Source of the DNA: Microdochium bolleyi
Taxonomy: Eukaryota > Ascomycota > Sordariomycetes > Xylariales > Microdochiaceae
NCBI GenBank assembly: GCA_001566295.1
Contig: KQ964248.1
Location: 868,001-932,000 of the forward strand
DNA: 64,000 nucleotides
Direction: 5' to 3'
The notes under the pieces: model-generated
What the model was told of the DNA's origin: nothing
Databases searched by the model: none
What the model saw: the letters and a program-made list of their open reading frames with translations, nothing else
Program-made: the position numbers and the translations under genes
Shown here: positions 22,431 through 31,485 of the stretch, piece by piece
How the letters are laid out: the number at the start of each line of letters is the position of its first letter
Position numbering within the stretch: the first letter of the stretch is position 1

Positions 22431-24866
22431 TTAGGAGGCGACTGGAGTCACCTTCCTACTCAGTCGAGCGATCTGGGCGCGAAGCTCAGGTAGCGGCGGG
22501 AGAAGTTCATTGCCCCACGCATCATCGATGAGTTCCTTCATAGCAGCGAGAGGTACGATGTTCATAGCCCTCGCTCGCTCAGTCCTTCGGTTGACCGCGG
22601 CGCCCGGACCATACAGGTAAGATAACCGCACAATGACCCTTCGCGCGAGATGGCGCGTGTCGAGACACAGGCCACGGTTCTTGAGCAGACGAAGGTGCTT
22701 AACAATGCGAGCGCAGTGCAGCCGGCTGAAACCGGGGGCGCCGCGCTGCAAGCGCGGCGTGCTCGCTGGGTAGTGCGACATGGTCGTGCTGAACGTCCAG
22801 CGGACCATGTTGCTAACCATCTTGGGACTGAGGATCTGGCGGAGAGGATGCATCGGATTGTCTGTCGGCAGATCCTTCGGGACATAGACGCCCACAATGT
22901 CTTTGACGGTCCGGAAAGCGTCGCGCATCGACAGTGGGAGATCGTCCATGTGAATAGGGATAAAACCTGGCCTGGCCGACTTCGGGTTGACATACGCATC
23001 CACAAGGCTGATGGTGAGTTCCTCCAGGTCGTTCAGGCGGCCCGTTCGACCAAAGTACCGCATGAACCGGGTCCAGCATCTGGTCGGGATCGGTGTCTCC
23101 ATGCGCGCGAGCTGCTTGCAGACGGCCAGGTAGGAGTCGATTGTTTCGACAAGCTTGCGTGAGTGTACTTCGGCGTCCCGCGGGATATCTGCGAGCAGGC
23201 TGTGGAAGAATTCTTTGGCCCGTGATCTGTCAAGGCCGATTCTCATAGCTTCCATATCCCCGAGGACTGCCAGTAGCCCCTGCCAGTCTCGTGATTGGAA
23301 GTGTACTTTGACAAGTGCATTGGCAGTCTTCTTCGCTGACTGCTGCAGGATGTAGTGGTTCGCAGAAAGCAATAGCTTGTAAGTCCGGACGTCAAGGGTA
23401 GTTGACTCAGATTCAATCAGGCGCTTCTGAAGAGGGAGGTCGTCCCAAACATCTGGGTGGAAGTCGCTGCGCAGCAGAGTCGTGTACATCTCTCCGAGCT
23501 GGCGCTCGGCAAAGTACACGAGCAGTTTGGGGAAGTTTCCATCCGGCATTTCTATGCCATTGGCACGAAGTTGCTCAATGCGACTCAAGAGGCCTTCCGG
23601 GTTTCCCTCTCGCACAGCAACAGCCTGTAGAGATAGGGGGCCAATCTTCTCGATGCCAAGTGCCGCAACGGTCGCGATCGCCGTGTCTAAGGAGACCCAG
23701 GAAGTCGCAAACCAGCGAGAGCCTAGATTGTCATTGTAGTTCTTGACAGTAATGCCAAAGGTGTGCCCGTGAACACGATTGACAAGCTCGCGACTTAATC
23801 GTGGATCTTCTTCGCTGACATGAGAACTGCCCGAGATGTGGCTATGCTCTTCCTCGGACAGTCTTTGTTCAGGAAAATAGCCCTTAAGAAATCGCAGAAA
23901 TGGCCTTGATGCAGCCAATTGCAGCGGGAGGTCATTGTGTGCAACGAATAAATTGCGCCAGCGAGTCGCCAGCTGCGACATGCCGTGGTTGTATAGATAT
24001 GGCACCATGCTGTCGTACATAGGGCGGTACGGACTCATGGTGTAGAGCGCTTCAAGTGTCGACGTCTGAGAAACCTCCGAATCATGCGAGAATTGCCGCA
24101 GTATACTCAGAAACTCACTGGCGCCCGGGTCGAAGTTCGGAAAGAGACGAACGTGCCATTGGACGACTTTCTTGTGCTGATGGGTAGCTAGAAAGTGCCG
24201 GATGACTGTTGTGTACAGGCTGGGCCACTCCGTACCATGCATGTGTTTCATCCATTCGCCATAGATGTAGATGTTCTGCAGAGACCTGCTGTCGTTTGAC
24301 CTCAGTGCAGTGTCAAGGATGGTTTGCCAGAAGGAAGTGGCGAGTGGTCCATCGGTTTTGTACAAGGCCTTGCGGCTCCATACGGCCTTCCAGATCTTGT
24401 CGACACCGGCGTCACCATTGACTCGTTTTTGGTAGTCCAACAGGCAGCTCCATAGAGCGAGATCTCCGTGATTCTCAGGCTTGTCAACCAGACACTTGCG
24501 AACTCGATGCTTTCGAGAGAAATCGCTCTCGACAGCGAGACGAGCCGAGTCGTAGAGCAGTGCCTGCCATTTTCCGTACTGCTTCGTTTCAACGACATCA
24601 ATCCTTCCGCTGCCGATCGGTCGTGACTTGGTCATGGGGCGCCATAATTTGGTATGGGTTGAATCGTTGCTGGTTGAGATTGCTGGAGTTGTTTCGACTC
24701 TTGTAAGAGGATCACGTTGGGCCGTGGCTTCGACCGTCAAGAGCCTCACTTGATCAGGACCATTTGTTCTGGTCTGAAAGGGCGTCGAAAGTTGGCATCG
24801 AGATTGGGCAGGGCGGAGGAGCTGCTGAAGCTTCACATACCGTCCACATTGGCTCGCCCGTCGCAT
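22431..24866 (-). CDS. mitochondrial PPR-like protein
   Basis: Single-exon protein of 811 residues. The N-terminus (about 1-40) is rich in Arg, Ser and Gln with almost no acid, as in mitochondrial targeting sequences. The body is a series of helical pairs (for example SFWQTILDTALRSNDSRSL and RTYKLLLSANHYILQQS) typical of degenerate fungal pentatricopeptide-repeat proteins, which bind organellar RNA for processing or translation. I could not define individual repeats with confidence. The C-terminal block RGLCLDTRHLARRVIVRLS resembles the end of conserved fungal mitochondrial proteins of this type. The function in mitochondrial RNA metabolism is inferred from this architecture only. Confidence 0.75.
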   Translation of the reverse strand: MRRASQCGRYVKLQQLLRPAQSRCQLSTPFQTRTNGPDQVRLLTVEATAQRDPLTRVETTPAISTSNDSTHTKLWRPMTKSRPIGSGRIDVVETKQYGKWQALLYDSARLAVESDFSRKHRVRKCLVDKPENHGDLALWSCLLDYQKRVNGDAGVDKIWKAVWSRKALYKTDGPLATSFWQTILDTALRSNDSRSLQNIYIYGEWMKHMHGTEWPSLYTTVIRHFLATHQHKKVVQWHVRLFPNFDPGASEFLSILRQFSHDSEVSQTSTLEALYTMSPYRPMYDSMVPYLYNHGMSQLATRWRNLFVAHNDLPLQLAASRPFLRFLKGYFPEQRLSEEEHSHISGSSHVSEEDPRLSRELVNRVHGHTFGITVKNYNDNLGSRWFATSWVSLDTAIATVAALGIEKIGPLSLQAVAVREGNPEGLLSRIEQLRANGIEMPDGNFPKLLVYFAERQLGEMYTTLLRSDFHPDVWDDLPLQKRLIESESTTLDVRTYKLLLSANHYILQQSAKKTANALVKVHFQSRDWQGLLAVLGDMEAMRIGLDRSRAKEFFHSLLADIPRDAEVHSRKLVETIDSYLAVCKQLARMETPIPTRCWTRFMRYFGRTGRLNDLEELTISLVDAYVNPKSARPGFIPIHMDDLPLSMRDAFRTVKDIVGVYVPKDLPTDNPMHPLRQILSPKMVSNMVRWTFSTTMSHYPASTPRLQRGAPGFSRLHCARIVKHLRLLKNRGLCLDTRHLARRVIVRLSYLYGPGAAVNRRTERARAMNIVPLAAMKELIDDAWGNELLPPLPELRAQIARLSRKVTPVAS

Positions 24867-25394
24867 TACTGCTTGTCGCTACATATCATCTCCACTGGAT
24901 AATGCCTTACTGTCTGTGGACAACAGTTGGCACAGGAGACTCAAATCCACAAGCTAATTGTTCGAGCCCGAGTAAGTCGTGTTCGTCGTGATGTGCTCGT
25001 CTGTCGCACGAAGATGGTGGTCGACTGAGGGATGGCGACAGAGGGACTTGAAAAAAGTCTGGGCATAACTGGAGCTCAAGTGTCGAGAGTGCACAACTAC
25101 GCATGCTGAAGCGCACGGTTCCTTATGCACGCTGCACGAACACCCCACTTTTTCAACTCTCGAAGCTCCTGGGCAGATATTTGCAGCGTCATATGAACCT
25201 GCCCATACCGGGTAGGTCAGAATTTCAACCAGCTTAGTCACCTCAGAGGTGTAGCCGACCAATCCCGGCGACTGCGAATACCCAGTCCAATTGACGCCGT
25301 GATTGCCTCACTCAAAGCTCTCGACGTCTCCTCGTACGATCCCACACAAGCCACACAACCCGTCACTTAAACGGCCACGAAACCAAGCATCACA
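24867..25394. other. divergent spacer between the PPR-like gene and cox7a
   Basis: No gene seen. Both flanking genes are mitochondrial, so a shared promoter is possible; I see no motif that proves it. Confidence 0.5.
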
Positions 25395-25972
25395 ATGGCG
25401 TGCGTATCCCTCGAAACTCCCTTCTCGACGACTCTCCTCGAGCCTGCCGCGCGATGACGGACACCTCGTAGCCTCAATCCGAGGCTTTCCTCCGCCGCGC
25501 GCTTTATGCGAAGCCCAGCATACGAAGTCAGGAGTCCAGGAACACAACAACTTGCTGACTCAATGACTCCTCAATTAGTCTCGTCAACGCCCAGAACAAG
25601 GTGCCCGAGCACCAGCGCTTCTACCAGAACCAGTACAAGCAGCACGTTCGCCTCTGGAAGATCGTACGTCAGCCCCACCATCTGGCACCTCTACACGAAC
25701 GACAGATTTGCTTCTCGACCGAAGCGCGGTCACCTACTTGCATGGTGAATAGGGAATCGAAGGCTGATTTTGGCGATTTATAGGGCCCCCGTGCCAACCT
25801 CATGATGGTTCCTTTCCAGATCCTCGTCTGGGGTAGCTTCAGCGGTAGGTCTTCTTCCCTATCTGTTGTGTTCGAGACACCCCGAGACTTTCTAACACTG
25901 CATTACACAGCTTCCATGTACATGATGGGCCGCAAGATCCTCGGCTACAACACCTGGTTCGGCAAGGCTTAG
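25395..25972 (+). CDS. cytochrome c oxidase subunit VIIa (COX7A type)
   Basis: Small single-pass inner-membrane subunit of respiratory complex IV. No long open frame marks it, because it is cut into four exons: 25395-25399, 25579-25663, 25784-25844 and 25911-25972, giving 70 residues. The protein begins MALVNAQNKVPEHQRFYQ, matching the NKVPE-Q--FQ start of COX7A. A hydrophobic helix follows (MMVPFQILVWGSFSASMYMMG), then the end GYNTWFGKA. Only five bases (ATGGC) lie in exon 1. Introns are 179, 120 and 66 nt; the last has branch TCTAACA. All joins keep frame and each intron has GT...AG ends. It converges on the clathrin light chain gene. Confidence 0.88.
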
Positions 25973-26363
25973 ACGGAGTGCGCGGTTGTATAGAGGACAA
26001 CTTGCGACGAGAGATGCGGTACGAGGAAGCGTACACCATCGAGCATCTATAGAAAACCAAGCAAATATCTTCCCTTTGTCTCAACACTGATACCGCGATG
26101 CGCATGTGCCACAGCTTTCTTGATCACGCGAACACAGCGTCATTTGGTCGTGATGTGCCTTCGTAATGAATTCTTTGCAGTCAGGTAGTCTCATATCCTG
26201 TCTCTGTTTTATGATGACAAGGATCTTAAGCACAGATTGAGCCAGTGGTGCGTTGCATCAGGAGGCACTTAAGTCCTGCCAGTCGTAAAGCATGTACACT
26301 GTATGGGTAGAAGGAGTACTTCATATGCTTCTGAGACTGAGCGCCAAGGGTGTTGCGAAATGG
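25973..26363. other. 3'-3' spacer of cox7a and the clathrin light chain gene
   Basis: Convergent 3' ends; no gene seen. Confidence 0.5.
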
Positions 26364-27179
26364 TTAGATGCCAGTAGCACCTGGCGCCTTCTCGTCCTTT
26401 TTCAGTGTGGTCAGAAGCTCGCGGAAACGTTCCTTGCCGGATCCGCTGGCACCGCCCTTGGATCCCTTGCCACTAATGTCCACCAGCTTGCTGATACGCT
26501 CCCAGCTCGTGCCACCAGAGGTGGTGTCGTCGCGGCTCGCAAGGAACGCTTCCTCGTCCTTACGAGTCTGGGCAATTGTTTTCTCCTTCTTGTTGTTGTA
26601 GTTCTCGTAGAAGTCGTCGATGTTCTGCTGCGCCTCCTTGACTGTCTCGGCCTTCTGTTGCTCGAACTGCTCCTGACGCTTCGCATTGGCAGCGTCCCGC
26701 TTCTCGCGCCACTCTTTGATCACCTCCGGCTCCTGCTCTTCCTCGACGTAGGCACCGTACCCAGAGTTGTATTGGACTGAGGGGCCGGTGATGGAACCGC
26801 CAGGCGCGACTTGCTGTAGGTGGCGGGTCAGTTTGTAATTCTTGGGCGTGCTGCAAGCTGGGGCCGACGAACCTCATTTGAGTCGCTGATCTCGGGGAAG
26901 TTGGACTGAAACTCGGCGGCCGCGGTGTTGTCCTCCGCACCATCACCACCTCCTCCTAACAAGTCGTCGTCGTTGCTTGTGAATTGTGTCGCATCATCTC
27001 CGAGTAGGGCGCGCTCGCGAGCCAGGAAATCGTCGGCCGAACCTTCGCCAACGTCTTTCACATCGGTTTGAGCTACGATAGTGTGAGATGGTGAGCGAGG
27101 AATGAGGGCGTGTGTATGCGGAGGGGCGGGCCTTACCTCCTGAATCAAAGTCGTCCAGCGACGGAAAGCGGTCCGCCAT
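26364..27179 (-). CDS. clc1: clathrin light chain, with apparent frameshift
   Basis: Regulatory light chain that binds the clathrin triskelion hub at the TGN, endosomes and plasma membrane. Exons 27137-27179, 26873-27072 and 26364 to about 26814. The start MADRFPSLDDFDSG, the heavy-chain-binding coiled coil (VIKEWREKRDAANAKR to about AQTRKDEEAF) and the end WERISKLVDISGKG...APGATGI are diagnostic. Oddity: after the best acceptor (CAG, 26815-26817) the family-like residues QVAPGGSITGPS then SVQYNSG are in one frame, while YGAYVEEEQEPEVI onward is in another. The switch falls at a run of four G (plus-strand C 26760-26763); three G would read through. Alternatively, an acceptor four bases downstream (AAG, exon 26364-26810) gives an intact 229-residue frame, but with unfamiliar residues. 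Confidence 0.85.
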
Positions 27180-27900
27180 TGTGTCTGCCTGGAGGTGAAA
27201 AGTACCGGGATGTGCAGTTGAGTCAGGTTAGTCTGATATGGTCAAGCAATGGTGTCGCGACTGTTGTGTTGCTGGAGTGGCGTGGTTTGGGTATTTCGCG
27301 AATGCTGCACAAGGCGACGTCCGTCCTACCGCCAGGTCGGAGCTGGCAATGGCGTACCTATTCCCATGCGCTGACCTGGTCGCTCAGGCAGGAGCCACTT
27401 GGCACAGGCATGGAGCTAGCCCAGACAAGCGCTGCAGGCTCCACCGTATCCAGTCCACCTCGGTGCACGGCCACTTGTGCAATCTACATAAATATATGCG
27501 TACCCTAGACTCCAGGGGGTTCACACCTTATCCACCCGGCAACCTCCAGCGATCGCGAACGTCGATTGTTTTCCTCCATCACATTTCCGACATCTGGCGC
27601 GTGTTTCCGCATATCTCATCGCAGTCTGCCGTCGTACAGTCAAGACGAAGTTCGTCCAGGCGCATGGTCTTTGTCGTTGACATCAGAGGCAGAGGTGAAA
27701 GCTAGACATTGCGCGTCCAATACATGCTGCTTTGCTCAGCTCTGATTGAACCCTGGCAGCTTGACTTGTAGTTGATGTCTGGTCTTGAATGAAGCACGCC
27801 CTCCACATCCAACAGAAGGACCCGGCACGCGCGACCATCCGCAGTCCTACATCTCTCTCCGTATATCCTGCCAATACCTAGACTGGTCCCCGATCACATC
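27180..27900. other. divergent spacer between the clathrin light chain gene and rtt103
   Basis: No gene seen; it should hold both promoters. Confidence 0.5.
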
Positions 27901-29310
27901 ATGTCTTACAATGATGATGCGGTCTTGGCCAAGCTGTCGGGCCTAGCAGAGACGCAGGACAGCATTGTCACCGTAGCTCAATGGATCATGTTCCATCGGT
28001 ACGTCGCAACAAACATTCGTCCTGATGGCTCAGTGCCGATTGCGGCAGACAGGATGGTAACTGACATCAACGAATGTAGGCGACACGCAGATCGGACTGT
28101 CCAGCTTTGGCTGCAGCGGTTGAAGGACTCTCCTAGTCACAAGAGACTAAACCTGATCTATCTTGCCAATGGTAGGTCTGACGCTCGTCACATTCGTATG
28201 GAGATGCTAGACCATTGGCAATATATGCTGACGTGTCGCCATCGCAGAGGTCACTCAACAGTCAAAGGCACGCCATAAGGAAGACTTTCTCGTGGCCTTC
28301 TCCCCGGTCATTGCCGAAGCTGTGTCCGTAGCATACAAGGGAGCGCCACTAGAGGTTCAGACAAGAGTCAAGCGCGTTGTCGATGTGTGGAGAGAGCGTG
28401 GTGTCTTCGAGGAGCCTATTCAGCAGGCCGCCGAAGCTCGGTTGGCAGGTATGTACACGACACAGCTGGAGTGTGTCATGGGCATGGCAAATGGCTAACA
28501 TCAACACTAGAAATCGACAAGACTCGTGGCACAACCAAGACAGGCCTTAGCGGAAACATCTTCGGTGGCGGCGGTGGACCGACGTTGCCCTCCGAACTCG
28601 CACCGCTCGCGACACCCCAGCAAAATGTCACAAAGTCTCTGCTGCCGATGAAGACGGCCGTGAGCAACGCCGATCAGGAGTTCGAGAAGCTGATGGGTCC
28701 GTCTGCTGTCATTCCATCCGCGCCAGTGTATGCCGCTCGATTGAGCGCTTTACTGAAAACACTCGCGCACGCGGAGGGCGCTGTCGAGCAGTGTGTCAAG
28801 TATCGCAGGACTCTGGTCGGAGAGCTTCAGAAGATCTTGGAGACGAATCGTACAGCACTGATCGCCGAAGAAGATCAACTCGAGAACCTGACCAAGAAGA
28901 AGGATGACGCAAGCAACAAGAAGAGTGATGTCGAGCGCGCCATACTTGCAGGACTCCCATCAGATGAGTCGTATGCCATCGATGGCTACAACGAACAGGC
29001 CCAGCCAGAACCAGAACAGCCTGAGATGGAGGCGCTGACGCCGCCCTCGGAACCGGAGGCTCCCGAGGACACTCAGGCAGAGACGGCAACGGACCAGCAA
29101 GGCACTCATGAACTCGCAACTGAACCAGTGCCTGTAGACGTGAACACGATCATACAAGATGCAAATCTTCAGAGAATCGTTGTTGCCGGAACCAACGGCA
29201 CCAAGAAGCGGAGGCTGGATGATGATAATGGCTTCCCTGATCTCGGAGGCGAGGGTATTGATGCTGATGTTGCGGACATTTTGAGGCGGGACAGCAGCGG
29301 AGGTCAGTAG
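27901..29310 (+). CDS. rtt103: Rtt103-like RNA polymerase II CTD-interacting protein
   Basis: Contains an N-terminal CTD-interaction domain (CID) that binds the Ser2-phosphorylated tail of RNA polymerase II; yeast Rtt103 links this to Rat1-driven transcription termination. Exons 27901-27998, 28080-28171, 28248-28448 and 28511-29310 give 396 residues. The CID spans about 1-130 (LAKLSGLAETQDSIVTVAQWI, then LIYLANEVTQQSK, then FSPVIAEA). A predicted coiled coil follows at about 235-300, then an acidic Pro/Glu-rich stretch, an NLS-like KKRR segment and a short acidic end. Introns of 81, 76 and 62 nt all have GT...AG ends and keep frame. The start MSYNDDAVLAKL matches the family. Confidence 0.92.
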
Positions 29311-29629
29311 ATTGCCGAGACCGTTCGGGATCACACCTTGGTCTTGTATTTGCATCAGTAGCAGCTACAAAGTGGTTTCCCTCATGGCGCTTCAGAGCCG
29401 TACGAAGTCCGAGGCCAATCGGATGTACAAGGAAGATTCAATCCATTGGGAGTGATCACTTCATTCCACACTTCTCGCTGGTCATCTTCAATACACGGTC
29501 TATTAATGTCAAAGAAACACCTCCAAAACGAACATCGCGGACATCGGCTCCGACCACTACAGGATCATCTTCGTTGCTCCCTTAAACCAGTTTGCCACTT
29601 TTCCCTAGTTCGTTCACCTGGTCGAAAGC
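29311..29629. other. spacer after rtt103
   Basis: About 320 bp downstream of the rtt103 stop; no gene seen. Confidence 0.5.
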
Positions 29630-30157
29630 TCACTTCCGACGAGGGGTCGACGCTCCAATTGGCAAATCACTCAGAACACTCCATCGCTGCTCACTGTGCT
29701 GCTCGAGTACCCCTGCTTGGTATTGATTTTGCTGTGGCGTGGCTGGTCTCTTGACGTTGCCTTCGGGGTTTTGCTCATCGCCCACGAAACTGTTGTCACC
29801 AACGTGATTGGTAGGTGAAGCAGAGCAAGGTGAAGACTTGTTGTTGATGATGACATCCCCGCCACTGGAGCACGGAAGCCGTCGATTCTGGTCTGCGACG
29901 GTGCCATATGTTGGAGTCTGGCGACGGCAAGAGGCACGCCCAGTGGCCATACTGACCCCTGACAGTCCTACATCTGCTCGTCTGTACGGCTCAAGGGCTG
30001 TCGCGTTTTCGCCTTGTATCTGCTCGCCCTCTTCGTCCTGTTTCGGGATCTTGATGATCTTTAGGGCATGCGAACCCTCCTTGCTCTTGTCCTGTGTGGA
30101 CATAAGCCCGCAGCAGGAGAGGATCGTGTCGAGGGCACTTCTAGCTAGGGATCTCAT
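29630..30157 (-). CDS. hypothetical small protein, possibly lipid-modified
   Basis: Doubtful gene of 175 codons. I see no known domain. The start MRSLARSALDTILSCCGL resembles a short amphipathic head followed by a Cys pair, which could be palmitoylated and hold the protein at a membrane. The rest is polar and disordered, with KIIKIPKQDEEGEQ near residue 40. The frame is open further upstream to 30577, but that part shows no coding character; I chose the Met at 30157 for the Cys-pair head. Composition is close to that of weakly expressed genes, so chance openness cannot be excluded. Confidence 0.35.
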   Translation of the reverse strand: MRSLARSALDTILSCCGLMSTQDKSKEGSHALKIIKIPKQDEEGEQIQGENATALEPYRRADVGLSGVSMATGRASCRRQTPTYGTVADQNRRLPCSSGGDVIINNKSSPCSASPTNHVGDNSFVGDEQNPEGNVKRPATPQQNQYQAGVLEQHSEQRWSVLSDLPIGASTPRRK

Positions 30158-31485
30158 CCTGCATGTGGTGTCCTTTCTGTGTGAGTGGCAAGTGACTCGC
30201 TGGAGTTGACTGTCTTGGTAAACTTGGTATATCTTGCTCGAAATGACGCCACCGTCGTGCTGTCGTTCTGTACACGGAAAAGCTAGAGAGAATTCTCCAG
30301 TAATTGAACAATTCGAAACTTGCTCATCGAATGAAATTGTTCGTGTGTTGGTTCTTGGGGGAGTGGTCGCTGAAGATGAGTCGGCAAAGGAGTGCCTGAC
30401 ACAGTAGACCTTGAAAAGGTGTGGCTGCCATAGCGACCGCGTGAACAATACAAAGACGACGCAAAATAATGCCTGATATTCCATGCCTGGTCCAATCTCT
30501 GCTATGTGGTCTAGCCATATGCTCAATAGCCTGGCGTACCTTTGACTTGTGAGTATTTTTGTCCTCAGCAACAACATTGCGCCAATAAGCTTTATGCCCG
30601 GTTTCCAGAGAAATTACATGAGGTATCGCTATGCAGGCTTTTCGGTCTTCGGAATCGAGTGCTTTGGTTACCAGGCAAAAGCTCGTCTGTACATGGAACA
30701 AACATGTCACGGAAGAAAGTCCGATGATAACGGTGCGAGAATATGTATGCTTCAGAGCATGAGGTAAGATGAGATGATTCGAGACTACAGTTTTGACTGT
30801 AGACCTTGTCAGTGAGTTTGAGTGTACATCACGGGGTGTGTACTTGGAAACAAGGTCGAGAAATGAACAGAGCGGAGCGTCGGTAGTCAACTCCAAGGCA
30901 GCATGAAGGTAAGGAGCGAACAAGATATTCATTCCTCCACTTAGAACTTCAAGCACAGTTGCTCGTAGTAGTATTTTATTTTATGTCGATTTTCATCGAG
31001 ATGCTTGCCAGTTTGTGGGCAATGGCAAGATGAAGGGTTCTGGCCCAGAATCTCAGACGGATGAGTTCGAGCATGTCTTTCCAAGCTGTCGGCCGTCGAG
31101 GTCGTCTCCGAGGTTGATGAGGTAAGCGGGGGGCAAGGCGTCTCGGGTCCACCAAGAGGTGTGATCATTGACTCCCTTGCTCCGAGCAGCTCGCCGAGCT
31201 AGGCCCGGGGTTTCTGTAGGCTGCATGTGCTCGAAGCTCGGACGGCTCTGGCATCCCCGGTTGATGACGGAATTATCGCCTTCACCCGCTCAATTTGTCG
31301 CCGCGACCAGGACCCCTCCTCTTCCACAACAACACCCTCACCACTTCCTGGCACGGCCAGGCTCGATTGCGACTCACTCTTCTCGAATGCGCGCAAGCTC
31401 CGCCTGCACCATGCGCGTTTGTGCACTGCCAGCTTCTTTCCCGCCCATGACGATTCTGCCTTGAGAGGCAGCTTCCGAGACTACC
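30158..31485. other. spacer upstream of mdl1
   Basis: No convincing gene. The 30324-30956 minus-strand open frame shows no domain or codon bias. The region up to 31485 is the likely promoter and leader of mdl1. Confidence 0.5.

Noticed and set aside
30324..30956. 210-codon minus-strand frame
   Set aside because: Random-looking composition, no domain.
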